Shown here: piece by piece, positions 44,508 through 56,898 of the stretch
How positions within the stretch are numbered: the stretch's first letter is position 1
Layout of the letters: the number at the start of each line of letters is the position of its first letter
Assembly (NCBI RefSeq): GCF_900961225.1
Contig: NZ_CAAHFN010000054.1
Span: 310,001-374,000, forward strand
DNA length: 64,000 nucleotides
Source of the DNA: Modicisalibacter radicis
GTDB lineage: Bacteria > Pseudomonadota > Gammaproteobacteria > Pseudomonadales > Halomonadaceae
Direction: 5' to 3'
Translations under genes and position numbers: made by a program
The notes under the pieces: model-generated
What the model was told of the DNA's origin: nothing
The model's input: the letters and a program-made list of their open reading frames with translations, nothing else
Databases searched by the model: none

Positions 44508-47306
44508 TCAATGCGCCTCGTCCCAGTTGGCGCCGGACTCGGCCTCGACGATCAGCGGCACCCTGAGCTCGGCGGCACTGCGCATGCGTTGCTTGACGAC
44601 GCCGATGAAGTCGTCGACTTGGGACTCCTCGACCTCGAAGACCAGTTCGTCGTGGACCTGCATGACCATCCAGGCGTCGAAGGCGCTCTCGCCGTCGACC
44701 GGCGACAGCCAGCCGTCGACGTCGATCATCGCGCGCTTGATGATGTCGGCGGCGGTGCCCTGCATCGGCGCGTTGATGGCGGTGCGCTCGGCGGCCTGGC
44801 GACGCGCATGCTGGCGCGAGTTGATCTCGGGCAGGTAGAGCCGGCGGCCGAACACCGTCTCGACGAAGCCGTCGTCGGCGGCCTGGGCGCGGATGTCGTC
44901 CATGAAGCGCGCGACCCCGGGGTAGCGCTCGAAGTAGCGCTCGATGTACACCTTGGCCTGCTTGGCCTCGATGTGCAGCTGCTTGGAGAGCCCCCAGGCG
45001 CTCATGCCGTAGATAAGCCCGAAGTTGATCGCCTTGGCGCTGCGCCGCTGCTCGCCGCTGACCTTGTCCAGCGCCACGCCGAAGACCTCGGCGGCGGTGG
45101 CGGTATGAATGTCGCGCTCCTCGGCGAAGGCCTCGAGCAGCCCCTTGTCCTCGGAGAGGTGCGCCATGATGCGCAGCTCGATCTGCGAGTAGTCGGCGGC
45201 GACGATGCGATAGCCCGGCCGGGCGATGAACGCCTGGCGGATCTTGCGCCCCTCCTCGGTACGGATGGGAATGTTCTGCAGGTTGGGATCGGACGACGAC
45301 AGTCGCCCGGTGGCGGTCACCGCCTGATGGTAGCTGGTATGGATGCGCCCGGTGGCCTTGTTGATCAGCTGCGGCAGCTTGTCGGTGTAGGTCGACTTGA
45401 GCTTGGTCAGCCCGCGATGCTGCATGATCACCTTGGGCAGCGGGTAGTCCAGCGCCAGCTCCTCGAGCACCGCCTCGGCGGTGGACGGGGCCCCCTTGGG
45501 GGTCTTCTTGCGCACCGGGATCTGCTGCTCGTCGAACAGAATCTCGCTGAGCTGCTTGGGCGAGCCAAGGTTGAATTCGCGACCGGCGATCTCGAAGGCA
45601 TCCTTCTCGATCTCGCGGATACGCGTCTCGAGGGTCTGGCTCTGGGCGTGCAGCAGGTTCACGTCGAGCGCCACGCCGGTACGCTCCATGCGCGAGAGCA
45701 CCGGGATCATCGGCCGCTCGAGGTCATCCAGCACCTCGGCGAGGCGCCCTTCGGCCTCGATGCGCGGGCGCAGCTCATGGTGCAGCCGCAGGGTGACGTC
45801 GACGTCCTCGCAGGCGTAGGGCACCGCCTGTTCGAGGGCGACCTGGTTGAAGGTCAGCTGCTTGGCGCCCTTGCCGGCGACCTCCTCGAAGCTGATGGTC
45901 TTTTCGCCCAGGTACTTGAGCGCCAGCGAGTCCATGTCGTGGCGTGTCGCGGTGGAGTTGAGCACGTAGGACTCGAGCATGGTGTCGGTCAGCGTGCCGG
46001 CCACGCGGATGCCGTAACGTGCCAGCACCGAGATGTCGTACTTGAGGTTCTGGCCGATCTTGCCCTTGGCGGGGTCTTCGAGCAGCGGCTTGAGCGCGGC
46101 GAGCACAGTGTCCCGGTCGAGCTGTGCGGGCGCGTCGATATAGTCGTGGCCGACCGGGATGTAGGCCGCCTCGCCGGGCTCGAGCGCCAGGCCGATGCCG
46201 ACGATCTCGGCATCCATGTAGTTGAGGCTGTCGGTCTCGAGATCGAAGCAGAACGCCTCGACGGCGGCGAGACGCTCGAGCCAGGCGTCCAGATCGGCCC
46301 GCTCGAACAGCGTGTAATCCTCGCGGGCCGGCTTGGCCAGGGTGACATCCTCGTCGAGTTCGCTGCCGCCCGACGGAGCGCCGCCCGACGGAACGCCGCC
46401 CGCAACGTCGTCGACGCCCTCGTCGCGGCCTTCCAGCAATTCGCCGAGCCAGGCCTTGAACTCCAGCTCGCGATACAGCCGGGTCAGCGCCTCGCGGTCG
46501 GGGTGGGCGATGTCCAGATCGTCGAGACCCACCGGCAATTCGCAGTCGGTCTTGATGGTTGCCAGCTGGTACGACAGAAATGCCTGCTCGCGATTGGCCT
46601 CGAGCTTCTTGTCCAGCGTCTTGGCGCCGCGGAAGCTCAGCGTCCTGACCGCCTCGAGGTTGGCATAGACGCCGTCGAGACCACCCTCGATACCCTGCAG
46701 CAGGCCCAGCGCGGTCTTCTCGCCGACCCCGGGGACACCGGGGATGTTGTCGACCTTGTCGCCCATCAACGCCAGGAAGTCGATGATCCGCGCCGGCGGC
46801 AGGCCGAACTTGGCCTCGACGCCGGCAACGTCCAGTGTCTCGTTCTTCATGGTGTTGACCAGCGTGATGTGGGCGTTGACCAGCTGCGCCATGTCCTTGT
46901 CGCCGGTCGAGATCACCGCATCGCGGCCGGCCTCGGTGGCGTGGCGCGCCAGGGTGCCGATCACGTCGTCGGCCTCGACCCCCTCGATGCACAGCAGCGG
47001 CAGGCCGAGGGCGCGGATGCAGGCGTGCAGCGGCTCGACCTGGCTCTTCAGGTCGTCGGGCATCGGCGGGCGCTGCGCCTTGTACTGCTCGAACAGTTCG
47101 TCGCGGAAGGTCTTGCCCTTGGCGTCGAAGACTACCGCCATGGGGCTGTCCGGGTACTGCCGAACCAGGCTCTTGATCATGCTGATCACGCCCTTCACCG
47201 CGCCGGTCGGCTGGCCGATGGAGGTGGTCAGCGGCGGCAGCGCGTGAAAGGCGCGGTACAGGTAGGAGGAGCCGTCGACGAGGACGATGGGCGGCATGTC
47301 GGCCAT
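44508..47306 (-). CDS. polA: DNA polymerase I
   Basis: This 932-residue enzyme has all three domains. The 5' nuclease (about 1-310) has [18 protein letters not shown] and the Asp-rich core [21 protein letters not shown]. The 3'-5' proofreading exonuclease has the first DEDD acids present in [19 protein letters not shown]. The polymerase has [32 protein letters not shown] and [12 protein letters not shown]. It processes Okazaki fragments and fills repair gaps. A slightly low-complexity linker ([19 protein letters not shown]) joins the nuclease and exonuclease domains. An internal ATG three codons in is an alternative start. Confidence 0.97.
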   Translation of the reverse strand: MADMPPIVLVDGSSYLYRAFHALPPLTTSIGQPTGAVKGVISMIKSLVRQYPDSPMAVVFDAKGKTFRDELFEQYKAQRPPMPDDLKSQVEPLHACIRALGLPLLCIEGVEADDVIGTLARHATEAGRDAVISTGDKDMAQLVNAHITLVNTMKNETLDVAGVEAKFGLPPARIIDFLALMGDKVDNIPGVPGVGEKTALGLLQGIEGGLDGVYANLEAVRTLSFRGAKTLDKKLEANREQAFLSYQLATIKTDCELPVGLDDLDIAHPDREALTRLYRELEFKAWLGELLEGRDEGVDDVAGGVPSGGAPSGGSELDEDVTLAKPAREDYTLFERADLDAWLERLAAVEAFCFDLETDSLNYMDAEIVGIGLALEPGEAAYIPVGHDYIDAPAQLDRDTVLAALKPLLEDPAKGKIGQNLKYDISVLARYGIRVAGTLTDTMLESYVLNSTATRHDMDSLALKYLGEKTISFEEVAGKGAKQLTFNQVALEQAVPYACEDVDVTLRLHHELRPRIEAEGRLAEVLDDLERPMIPVLSRMERTGVALDVNLLHAQSQTLETRIREIEKDAFEIAGREFNLGSPKQLSEILFDEQQIPVRKKTPKGAPSTAEAVLEELALDYPLPKVIMQHRGLTKLKSTYTDKLPQLINKATGRIHTSYHQAVTATGRLSSSDPNLQNIPIRTEEGRKIRQAFIARPGYRIVAADYSQIELRIMAHLSEDKGLLEAFAEERDIHTATAAEVFGVALDKVSGEQRRSAKAINFGLIYGMSAWGLSKQLHIEAKQAKVYIERYFERYPGVARFMDDIRAQAADDGFVETVFGRRLYLPEINSRQHARRQAAERTAINAPMQGTAADIIKRAMIDVDGWLSPVDGESAFDAWMVMQVHDELVFEVEESQVDDFIGVVKQRMRSAAELRVPLIVEAESGANWDEAH

Positions 47307-47514
47307 GGGTGGGGCACCTCAGCGGAAAGCGATCGATGCGCCCATGATACGCAAGCCGCCCCGGGGCGTCAGGCATCCGGGTGGAATCGGGTGCGCGCCG
47401 GCCCGGGGCACCCCGCCAATGGACGCCGCAACCCTAAAGTCAGTGCATGCCGGGGGGCCTTGTGCATACACTAGGGGTATCGCTTAGAGGCGTTTCCCAA
47501 GCTTGGAGGTTGTC

Positions 47515-47814
47515 ATGAAACTGTCCCGCCTGATCCCCGCCACACTGCTTGCGCTCGGCCTGCTGGCCGGCCTGGCGGCGTCGGCGCTGGCCCAGCAGAG
47601 CCCGGACGAATCGGTGTCGCCGGACATCACCGTGCGCGAGGAGGAGGACCGCACGATCCGCGAGTACCGCGTCAACGGCCAGCTCTACGCCATCGAGGTC
47701 CAGCCCGAGGCAGGGCCGTCCTATTACCTGGTCGACGACAACGGTGATGGCGACTTCCGGCGCAGCGACAACGAGCGGGTGGTACCGCCGCAGTGGGTAC
47801 TGATCGCCTGGTAG
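47515..47814 (+). CDS. DUF2782 periplasmic protein
   Basis: This 99-residue exported protein has a signal peptide (LIPATLLALGLLAGLAASALAQ). The mature part has the DUF2782 pattern DITVREEEDRTIREYRVNGQLYAIEVQPEAGPSYYLVDDNGDG. TTGGAGG lies before the ATG at 47515. Genes of this family commonly sit next to polA in Pseudomonas and Halomonas relatives. Function is unknown. Confidence 0.85.
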   Translation: MKLSRLIPATLLALGLLAGLAASALAQQSPDESVSPDITVREEEDRTIREYRVNGQLYAIEVQPEAGPSYYLVDDNGDGDFRRSDNERVVPPQWVLIAW

Positions 47815-47934
47815 ACGCCTGCCGCGACAGGCCAGGCAGAGCCAGCGCCGCCGGTCGTTATCCGATGGTTGCCACTGCAAGATCGGCCATCGACTCGCTA
47901 CAATAGCCCGCTTGGACACCAGGGCGAGAACACC

Positions 47935-48885
47935 ATGGCCGTATTCACCCCGCTCGACGACGCCCAGGTCGCGAGCTTTCTCGAGCGCTTCGACGCCGGC
48001 CGGCTGATCGCCTGCGAGGGCGTCGCCAGCGGCACCGAGAATTCCACCTTCTTCGTCACCACCGACCGGCGCGAGCTGGTGCTGACGCTGTTCGAGCAGG
48101 GCGAGCACGACGAGTTGCCGTTCTTCGTCGATCTGCTCGACTACCTCGACGAGCACCGCCTGCCGGTCCCCGGGCCGCTGCACGACCGCCACGGCGTGGC
48201 GCTGCAGAGCCTCGCCGGCAAGCCGGCGCTGCTGTTCCCGCGGTTGCCCGGCCGGCACCCCGAGTCGCCCAACCTCGCCCAGTGCCGCGCGCTTGGCGAT
48301 GCCCTGGGGCGCATGCACAAGGTCGGCCAGCACTTCGACGGCCACCGCCCCAACCCGCGCGACCTGAACTGGTTGCTGAGCAGTCATCATCAGGTGTACG
48401 GCTACATCACGCCGGAGGACCAGACACTGATGGGCGACGAGATCGACAGCTACCAGAGTGCCTTCGCGGATCCCGATGCGCTGCCCCGGGGCGCCATCCA
48501 TGGCGATCTGTTCCGCGACAACACGCTGTTCGACGGCGACACCCTGGGCGGGATCATCGATTTCTACAACGGCTGCAGCGGCGAGTTGCTGTTCGACCTG
48601 GCGATCGTCGTCAACGACTGGGCCAGCGATGCCGATGGCAGCCTCAACCGTGATCGCCACGATGCCCTGCTCGGGGCCTACCTGGAGCGCCGTCCGCTGA
48701 GCGATGCGGAGCGCACGCTATGGCCGATGATGCTGCGCATGACCGCGCTTCGCTACTGGCTGTCGCGGCTGCTGGTGGTCTACGTCGATCCGCCGGCCCA
48801 TGAACTGACGCCCCACGATCCGGAGCGCTTTCGGACCATCCTCAAGGCACGCATCGCCGCGGGCGCCTTGCCCCTGCCGTCGTGA
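47935..48885 (+). CDS. thrB: Homoserine kinase, aminoglycoside-phosphotransferase type
   Basis: This 317-residue APH/choline-kinase-fold enzyme has a nucleotide-binding start GVASGTENSTFFVTT, the catalytic loop IHGDLFRDNTLFDGD, and IIDFYNGCSGELLFDLAIVVNDW with the Mg-binding Asp. This architecture and its place beside polA are typical of the Pseudomonas-type ThrB. It phosphorylates homoserine in threonine synthesis. A related small-molecule kinase cannot be excluded. The start at 47935 follows GGGCGAG. Confidence 0.85.
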   Translation: MAVFTPLDDAQVASFLERFDAGRLIACEGVASGTENSTFFVTTDRRELVLTLFEQGEHDELPFFVDLLDYLDEHRLPVPGPLHDRHGVALQSLAGKPALLFPRLPGRHPESPNLAQCRALGDALGRMHKVGQHFDGHRPNPRDLNWLLSSHHQVYGYITPEDQTLMGDEIDSYQSAFADPDALPRGAIHGDLFRDNTLFDGDTLGGIIDFYNGCSGELLFDLAIVVNDWASDADGSLNRDRHDALLGAYLERRPLSDAERTLWPMMLRMTALRYWLSRLLVVYVDPPAHELTPHDPERFRTILKARIAAGALPLPS

Positions 48886-49038
48886 GCGCTGCTATGCTCC
48901 ACGGCACATCGTCGGACGCCCACTCGCCACGCTGACAGCCCCGCCCGGTATCGGCATAATGCGCCACCGCCGGGCCAGGCGCACCAGCGCCGCCTCTATC
49001 CACGGCGACCCGTTCAGGCTCTTCAGGGAGACCGCTAC

Positions 49039-50943
<1,905 letters not shown>

Positions 50944-51167
50944 GCGCCGAGAGAACGCGACCTCGACCCACCGCCTGGCCGGGAAGCGCTGAACGAATGG
51001 CCGAGCGGGATGACGCGGGCGTCGCCACGCCGCAAGGCGCCCGGAGCACAGGGGCCGCAACCTGTGGGGTCATAGACGAGGACGCCGACGATCTAACGCT
51101 TCGGCACCGCGCAACGCAGCGATTCGTCGGGGACGCCGAGTCCGCGCGGGCCTTCGTGCAATGTTTG

Positions 51168-51848
51168 CTAATCGGCGGTGCGGGTGATCGCCTCGACCGC
51201 GCCGTGGCTGGCACCGGCGGCCAGCACCAGGCTGATTTCGGCCCCCCGGGGCAGGACGCCCACGCCCGCCGGCGTGCCGGTGAGCACCACATCGCCGGGC
51301 ATCAGCGTGAAGTGACGGCTCATTTCGGCCAGCAGTTCCGGGATCGCGAACAGCATGTCGGCGCTGTTGCCGGTCTGGCGCCGCTCGTCGTCGATGTCCA
51401 GCGTGAAGTGCAGCGCCTGCCAGTCGGGCTCGCCCTCGAGCGGGGCGAACGGCGTCAGCGGACAGGCACCGTCGAAGGCCTTGGCGATCTCCCAGGGGTG
51501 GCCCTTGTCCTTGAGCGTGGCCTGCACGTCGCGCAGGGTCAGATCCAGCGCCAGCCCCAGCCCGGCGACGGCCCGCTGCGCCGCCTGCGGCGTGGCACCG
51601 GTCAGCGGCATGCCGATCAGCAGCGCCAGCTCCGCCTCGAAGTGCACCTCGCCGCGCTCGAACTGCGCTTTTAGCGGCTCGTCGATATCCACGGCGCTAC
51701 TCGCCGGCTTGATGAACAGAAGCGGCGCGCCGGGCACCGGGTTGTCGAGCTCGCGGGCATGTTCGGCGTAGTTGCGGCCGACGCAGACGATCTTGCCCAG
51801 CGCCTGGCTGAAGGCCTGGCCATTGGTGAAGCGGGGGACGAACGACAT
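51168..51848 (-). CDS. Fumarylacetoacetate hydrolase-family protein (acylpyruvase-like)
   Basis: This 226-residue FAH-fold enzyme begins with a short N-terminus then KIVCVGRNYAEHARELDN. Mg-binding acids are in HFEAELALLIG, and the C-terminal LMPGDVVLTGTPAGVG is the family signature. Members cleave C-C bonds in acylpyruvates or decarboxylate oxaloacetate (YcgM/FAHD1 type). GGAG precedes the ATG at 51848. It is separate from the true fahA at 58810, which is longer. The context gives no substrate. Confidence 0.88.
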   Translation of the reverse strand: MSFVPRFTNGQAFSQALGKIVCVGRNYAEHARELDNPVPGAPLLFIKPASSAVDIDEPLKAQFERGEVHFEAELALLIGMPLTGATPQAAQRAVAGLGLALDLTLRDVQATLKDKGHPWEIAKAFDGACPLTPFAPLEGEPDWQALHFTLDIDDERRQTGNSADMLFAIPELLAEMSRHFTLMPGDVVLTGTPAGVGVLPRGAEISLVLAAGASHGAVEAITRTAD

Positions 51849-51928
51849 GGCGACTCCGTGAATTCGCTGAGGGAACGCCGAGTCTACCCCAGCCACGCCG
51901 GCACACTAAACAAGCGCCGACAGTCAGC

Positions 51929-51949
51929 CGGCCCCTGAATCAGGGGCCG
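51929..51949 (-). terminator. Hairpin downstream of ectD
   Basis: CGGCCCCTG and CAGGGGCCG form a perfect 9-bp stem with a 3-nt loop, 34 bp past the ectD stop on the minus strand. T-rich tail is lacking. Confidence 0.5.
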
Positions 51950-51982
51950 TGCAGGCGAACGCAGCGTCCGCGAGGCCGCGCC

Positions 51983-52918
51983 TCAATCAGGAAGCCAATG
52001 CTCGCCCGGGCGATGGGCCAGGAATGCCGGGCGCGGACGACGCGCAGCGTACGGCTCGACACAGGCGTTGTCACGGCGGTTGTAGACGAAGAACGCGTTG
52101 CTGCGCGGATCGGGAGACATGTTGGCGTTGGAGCCGTGCAGGGTGTTGCAGTCGAACAGCAGCAGGCCGCCGGCCGCGCCGGTGGGCGCCTCGATGCCAT
52201 TGGCCTCGACCAGCCGCTCGAGCGCGTCGTGACCGGGCACGCCGAACGCCTGACTCTTCAACGATTGCTTGTGATGGTCATCCGGGGTCTCGCCGAGACA
52301 CGGCACGAACACCTTGTGCGAGCCGGGGATCAGCATCAGCGGGCCGTTGAAGTGATGGTTGTCGGTAAGCACCAGCGAGGCGCTTACCGCGTGCATCGCC
52401 GGCATGCCGTCCTCGGCGTGCCAAGTCTCGAAATCCGAATGCCAGTTGAAGCCCTTGCCGTGGAAGCCCGGCTTGTAGTTGATCCGAGACTGGTGGACGT
52501 AGGCGTCGCCGCCGAGGATCTGCCGCACGCAGCCGGTCAGGCGCTCGTCGTCGGCGAGCCGGGCGAAGCGTCGCGAGAGAAAGTGCACCGCGAACAGCGA
52601 GCGGATTTCCTGGCTGTCGGGTTCGGTGATGCTGAAGTCCTTGCCGCGGTAGGCATCGTTGTCGAGCAGTGCCTTGAGCTCTTCGCGCAGCTCGGCGACC
52701 TCGTCGGCGGCGATGAACCCCGGTAGGAAGACGAAGCCGTCACGCTCGAAACGCTCGAGCTGCGCCTCGCTCAGCGGGCCGTCGTCGGCGCGACCCTTGA
52801 CCACCGCTTCCTGGCGCCGGATCCACGGTTCGGACGGCAGCGTGGCCAGCCGTGTGGGGTAGTTGTCGCGGGTAGACGCCGGGGCGGCGCTGGGTCGGGA
52901 TGCGGTCTGTACTGACAT
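51983..52918 (-). CDS. ectD: Ectoine hydroxylase
   Basis: This 311-residue Fe(II)/2-oxoglutarate dioxygenase hydroxylates the osmolyte ectoine to 5-hydroxyectoine. The iron triad is His160, Asp162 and His261. The EctD signature FNWHSDFETWHAEDGMP is intact, as is PGSHKVFVPCLGETPDDHH. It stands alone without ectABC, as in many Halomonadaceae. Its 206-bp upstream region, shared with chrA, has an inverted repeat GAGACA-N13-TGTCTC (52964-52988) that could be an operator. The gene is the main marker that this is a halophile. Confidence 0.96.
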   Translation of the reverse strand: MSVQTASRPSAAPASTRDNYPTRLATLPSEPWIRRQEAVVKGRADDGPLSEAQLERFERDGFVFLPGFIAADEVAELREELKALLDNDAYRGKDFSITEPDSQEIRSLFAVHFLSRRFARLADDERLTGCVRQILGGDAYVHQSRINYKPGFHGKGFNWHSDFETWHAEDGMPAMHAVSASLVLTDNHHFNGPLMLIPGSHKVFVPCLGETPDDHHKQSLKSQAFGVPGHDALERLVEANGIEAPTGAAGGLLLFDCNTLHGSNANMSPDPRSNAFFVYNRRDNACVEPYAARRPRPAFLAHRPGEHWLPD

Positions 52919-53124
52919 CCAATCACCTCCAATACGTCCGTGATCAGGTTCAGGTCCAGTCCAGAGACATCATCGATGGGGGTGTCTCCTGGCTCCTTCG
53001 ATGCAGCTAGGCGAGACGTATCCTAGAAGATTTAACATAACTTGCAACCACCTCGATCGCCGACCGTAACATGATCGACAGAAGCACCGACTAGGCTGGA
53101 AAGACGTCCGACCGGGGGAATAGC

Positions 53125-54261
53125 ATGCCGCTTGCCATCTTTCTCGATTTCCTGAAGCTGGGCTGTGTCAGCTTCGGCGGGCCGATCGCCCACCTGGGGT
53201 ATTTCCACCGCCGCCATGTCATCGAGCGCGCGACGCTCGACGAACGCGACTATGCCGAATTGCTGGCGCTGTGCCAGTTCCTGCCGGGCCCGGCCAGCTC
53301 GCAGATGAGCATGGCGATCGGCTATCGGCAGCACGGCGTGGCCGGCAGCCTGGCGGCCTTCGCCGGCTTCACCCTGCCCTCGGCGCTGTTGATGCTGGCC
53401 GCCGGGTTGTGGCTGACCGATGCACCGGACAACGCCATGCTGGCCAGCGCATTGCACGGGCTGAAGCTGCTCGCCGTGGCGGTGGTCGCCGAGGCCGTGC
53501 TGACCCTGCAGTCGCGCTGCTGCCCGGATACCGCGCGCCGGGTGCTGGCGCTGCTGGCGGCGATCGCCGTGTGGCTGATGCCGGGCACCGCGACCCAGGT
53601 CGTGGCGCTACTCGGTGCGGCGCTGCTGGGCGCCCTGTCGGCTGATGGCGGGCGGCGAACCGGCACGGCGCCGGCCGGCGACCAGCGCCATCACCGCTGG
53701 GCCTGGATCGCGTTTGCAGCGCTTTGGCTGGGAGTATGGCTGGCGCCCGGCATGGCGGTCTTCGACACCTTCTACCGGGTCGGCTCGCTGGTCTTCGGCG
53801 GCGGCCATGTGGTGCTGCCGCTGCTCGGCGCCGAACCGCTGATCCGCACGGGCATGGACGAAGCGACCTTCCTGGCCGGCTACAGCCTGGCGCAAGCGGT
53901 GCCGGGGCCGATGTTCAGCTTCGCCGGTTACCTGGGCAGCGCGCTCGATGGCTCGTTGCTCGATGGGCTGGTGGCCCTGGCGGCGATCTTTCTGCCCGGC
54001 TGGTTGCTGCTGCTGGCGGTATTGCCGCTGTGGTCACGCCTGCGCGACAGACCACGCCTGGCCAACGCCATGGCCTGGGTGACCGCGGCGACCGTCGGTT
54101 TGCTGCTGGCGGCACTCTACGACCCGGTATTCAGCTCCAGCGTCGCCGGCCCCGCCGACATGGCAGCCGTGGTGGCGCTGTGGGGCCTGCTGAAACTGAC
54201 GCCATTGCCGGTATGGGCAGTCGTGCTGGTCGCCGGATCGGGCGGGGCATTATGGGGCTGA
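53125..54261 (+). CDS. chrA: ChrA-type chromate transporter
   Basis: This 378-residue long-chain CHR protein is made of two homologous halves. The first starts FLKLGCVSFGGPIAHLGYFH and includes CQFLPGPASSQMSMAIG. The second starts FYRVGSLVFGGGHVVLPLLG and has SLAQAVPGPMFSFAGYLG. It effluxes chromate (or possibly sulfate-like anions) across the inner membrane. No chrB regulator is adjacent. GGGGGAA lies before the ATG. Confidence 0.9.
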   Translation: MPLAIFLDFLKLGCVSFGGPIAHLGYFHRRHVIERATLDERDYAELLALCQFLPGPASSQMSMAIGYRQHGVAGSLAAFAGFTLPSALLMLAAGLWLTDAPDNAMLASALHGLKLLAVAVVAEAVLTLQSRCCPDTARRVLALLAAIAVWLMPGTATQVVALLGAALLGALSADGGRRTGTAPAGDQRHHRWAWIAFAALWLGVWLAPGMAVFDTFYRVGSLVFGGGHVVLPLLGAEPLIRTGMDEATFLAGYSLAQAVPGPMFSFAGYLGSALDGSLLDGLVALAAIFLPGWLLLLAVLPLWSRLRDRPRLANAMAWVTAATVGLLLAALYDPVFSSSVAGPADMAAVVALWGLLKLTPLPVWAVVLVAGSGGALWG

Positions 54262-54396
54262 GCACTATTGACCGCCCCGGGCATAGGCATACGCCTTCTG
54301 GCACGATGCCTCATCCCGACCGACCCGGGCCCGACGGGTTGAGCTATTGGCATGTTGAGCTATACAGGGGGAAGGAACACGCCACAAGGAGGTAGC

Positions 54397-54636
54397 ATGA
54401 CCCATACCGCACGCGTAGAGCCCATCACCCGGCACCGGGAAGACGCCACGATGCTGGCCGGCTGGCGTGTCGTCGACGTTACCGACCCCGACGCCCCGGT
54501 CGAGGTATCGCGCCACGACAACGAGCCCGAGGCCATCGAGGCGGCACGCGACTTCGAGCGGCAAACGGCCCGCGAGCCCGGCTCTGCCAGGGATGACGAC
54601 CAGGATTACGATGCCGGCGAGACGCCGACTCGCTAG
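54397..54636 (+). CDS. Small hypothetical protein
   Basis: This 79-residue acidic protein has an excellent AAGGAGG site before the ATG at 54397. It reads as a small domain (TMLAGWRVVDVTDPDAPVEVSRHDNEPEAIEAARDFER) then a charged disordered tail. The pattern recalls DUF2188-type proteins, but I am not sure. No signal or TM segment. It faces the retropepsin-like gene tail to tail with 13 bp between them. Confidence 0.6.
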   Translation: MTHTARVEPITRHREDATMLAGWRVVDVTDPDAPVEVSRHDNEPEAIEAARDFERQTAREPGSARDDDQDYDAGETPTR

Positions 54637-54649
54637 CGATCAAGTGGCT

Positions 54650-55213
54650 TCAGGCGCCGATGTCCTCGTCACTGCGCTGCTCGTCATGGGCCTTGAAGGG
54701 GGCGTCGTCGCCACAGCCCGGCTGATGGATGAAGGTACGCGTAACGTCGAGCATGCCCAGGTGCTGGATGGTGCGTCGCCCCAGCAGCAGGGGATAGAGC
54801 ATGTCGCTGCGGTCGTTGAGGCTGACTTGCTCCTCATGGATGGTATCGCCCAGGCATAGCTTCATCAGCACCACGGCACGACGCTCCTCGCCGCCGGCAC
54901 CACGAACGATCAGGTTGCGGAACACCGGGCGCTCGATCTCGCGGGAAAACCGCTCGCCACTGTCCTCGCCCACCACGTCGAGGGTGAAGCGCACCCACTC
55001 TTCGCCATCCTGCTGATAGCGCTCGAGGTGCTCGGCGTGCATCGACGACGTCAGGGCCCCGCTATCCAGCTTGGCCTTGACTTCGACGCCCCAAGGCTCG
55101 ATCTCGGCCTTTTCTACCCAGCCATAGACGCTTTCGGCCATCACCGGCCGGGCCCCCATCGCCACGCCTATCGCAGCGGCCACTCCGACCATTTTGCGGA
55201 ACCGTCTCTGCAT
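54650..55213 (-). CDS. Retropepsin-like / RimB-type ATP-dependent zinc protease family protein, exported
   Basis: This 187-residue protein has a signal peptide (residues 1-26, ending VMA) and a single retropepsin-like domain. The Asp-Ser-Gly motif is in VKAKLDSGALTSSMHAEHL, followed by FRNLIVRGAGG and LYPLLLGRRTIQHLGMLDV. Pfam calls this family putative ATP-dependent zinc protease (DUF785). Homologues beside rimK-type ligases process glutamylated proteins, but no ligase is present here. GGAGAGG precedes the ATG. A periplasmic aspartic-protease role is an inference. Confidence 0.8.
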   Translation of the reverse strand: MQRRFRKMVGVAAAIGVAMGARPVMAESVYGWVEKAEIEPWGVEVKAKLDSGALTSSMHAEHLERYQQDGEEWVRFTLDVVGEDSGERFSREIERPVFRNLIVRGAGGEERRAVVLMKLCLGDTIHEEQVSLNDRSDMLYPLLLGRRTIQHLGMLDVTRTFIHQPGCGDDAPFKAHDEQRSDEDIGA

Positions 55214-55358
55214 ATCGCCCTCTCCTCGTGCAGCGTCGTCCCTGCCTGGATGAAGCTATTAAATGACGACATTCTGATAAAAATAAACCTACGTTATCGC
55301 ACCATTCTACCAGCCATGGTTTCTTTGTCTTTTCAAGATCTTGCCGTTGGAGACATGC

Positions 55359-56204
55359 GTGCGGAACGCAACCAACCCCATGTTGAAGCGCTTGAGCGCC
55401 CTGGTTTCGCTGACCGATGTGGATGTCGAGTTGCTCGAAGGCCTGGCTTTCGAGATGCGCGAAGTCAGCGCTGGCGAGTGGCTGTGGCATGAAGGCGACA
55501 GCGCCGACTCGCTGCTGGTCGTCAGCGAGGGCTGGGGGTGCTCGGCACGCTATCTGAGCGACGGCAGCCGGCAGTTGCTGGCCACCTACCTGCCCGGCGA
55601 CATTCTGGGCATCTTCGAACTGTTGAGTGGCGTCCGCCGCAACGACGTGTCGATGCTTACCGATGGCCGGGTCTGCGAGTATCCCCATTCGAGCGTATTC
55701 ACCCTGCTGGCCGCTTCGAACCGCGTTAGGTCGGCGCTGTTCGTGATCGCCAACCAGCAGCAGGCGATACTCGCCGAGCGCCTGGTCAGCGTGGCACGCC
55801 GCAATGCCCGCGAGAGTCTGGCGCACTTTCTCTGCGAATGCCGCGAGCGCCTGCTGGAATTCCTTCCCGACGATGTCGACGGCTTTCAGTTGCCGCTCTC
55901 GCAACAGGACCTCGCCGATGCACTCGGCATGAGTACCGTGCACATCAGTCGCACCTTTTCGGCGCTGGCCTGCCAGGGGCTGGTGCGACGCCACCATTTC
56001 CACATGGTGATCCTCGATCCGCAGCGCCTGGCCGAGATGGCCGACTTCGACGACCACTACCTGAATTGCGACAAACGGATCCTGGCCACGAACAAGCCAG
56101 TCCCCTTCACCGAACCATCTGCCGCCGAATGGCTGCCTTCAACGGATTACGTGCCCAAAGGCCCCCACGTTGCAGAAGGCGACGAACCGACGGCCTCCAG
56201 CTAG
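55359..56204 (+). CDS. Crp/Fnr-family transcriptional regulator
   Basis: This 281-residue regulator has a cyclic-nucleotide-binding-like beta-roll (VSAGEWLWHEGDSADSLLVVSEGWGCSARY...LPGDILGI), a dimer helix, and an HTH (LSQQDLADALGMSTVHISRTFSALACQGLVRRH). FNR's N-terminal Cys cluster is absent, so it is not the oxygen sensor. A tail of about 45 residues past the HTH is unusual. The GTG at 55359 is preferred for the GGAG 6 bp upstream; ATG 55380 and TTG 55341 are alternatives. Target unknown. Confidence 0.82.
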   Translation: MRNATNPMLKRLSALVSLTDVDVELLEGLAFEMREVSAGEWLWHEGDSADSLLVVSEGWGCSARYLSDGSRQLLATYLPGDILGIFELLSGVRRNDVSMLTDGRVCEYPHSSVFTLLAASNRVRSALFVIANQQQAILAERLVSVARRNARESLAHFLCECRERLLEFLPDDVDGFQLPLSQQDLADALGMSTVHISRTFSALACQGLVRRHHFHMVILDPQRLAEMADFDDHYLNCDKRILATNKPVPFTEPSAAEWLPSTDYVPKGPHVAEGDEPTASS

Positions 56205-56234
56205 CGCATTGCACGCCAGGCAAAGCCCCCGTTC

Positions 56235-56825
56235 TCAGGCCAGTTCACCAAACCAGTTCCGGATCCGGTGTTGATGCCAGCGCCGCGAAAAGCGGCCGGT
56301 ATTCACACTGGCGGGTATCAACACGGCACTTTGTTGTCGTGGCACGATAGCGAAGCGCCGATACACGCCCAGCGGGTATTTCTCATTGCCGTAAATCGCC
56401 ACGGCCCGGATTTCCACCGACTCGACGCTGCGCCAGCTATCGAATGAGTGACCGTGCTCCGCGAGGGTATGACGGATCAGCGCGTCAAAACCCGAGAACC
56501 GATAGAAGTGCCTCGGCGGGACCGGCCCCTGGAAACTGAAGTGGCTCTCCTCGTCGCCCTGTTGTTCGGGAGCGAGATCGGTGACTTCACTGGACAGCCA
56601 CCGCCCGTCTTTCTCCAGCGCGCAGAACACCGCCGAGAGATAGACCGCCTCGTAGCTCATGTTGCTGATCAGACAGGGTGCCTCGATGTCGGCGCTGTAA
56701 GCCCGGTTGATGATCAACCGTGGCCGCCGCTGGCGGCGAAAGACCCGGAACGCCTGGACGCCCAGGAACAGCAGGACAACGTTGGTGGCCAATGCCGTGG
56801 CCATATTGAGGATCTCGATCATCAT
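56235..56825 (-). CDS. Membrane-anchored hypothetical protein
   Basis: This 196-residue protein has one N-terminal TM helix (ILNMATALATNVVLLFLGVQAF) then a basic stretch (RRQRRPRL) and a soluble beta-rich domain of about 150 residues. The topology suggests a cytoplasmic domain. No motif recognised. It converges with the Crp/Fnr gene (30 bp between stops). An RNA terminator lies just upstream. Confidence 0.6.
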   Translation of the reverse strand: MMIEILNMATALATNVVLLFLGVQAFRVFRRQRRPRLIINRAYSADIEAPCLISNMSYEAVYLSAVFCALEKDGRWLSSEVTDLAPEQQGDEESHFSFQGPVPPRHFYRFSGFDALIRHTLAEHGHSFDSWRSVESVEIRAVAIYGNEKYPLGVYRRFAIVPRQQSAVLIPASVNTGRFSRRWHQHRIRNWFGELA

Positions 56826-56898
56826 CTACCCCTGGATCGATCCGCCGCCCGATGGCGGCGAGTTGCGAGACTGAACCCATGACTGCGCCTGCGCTGGA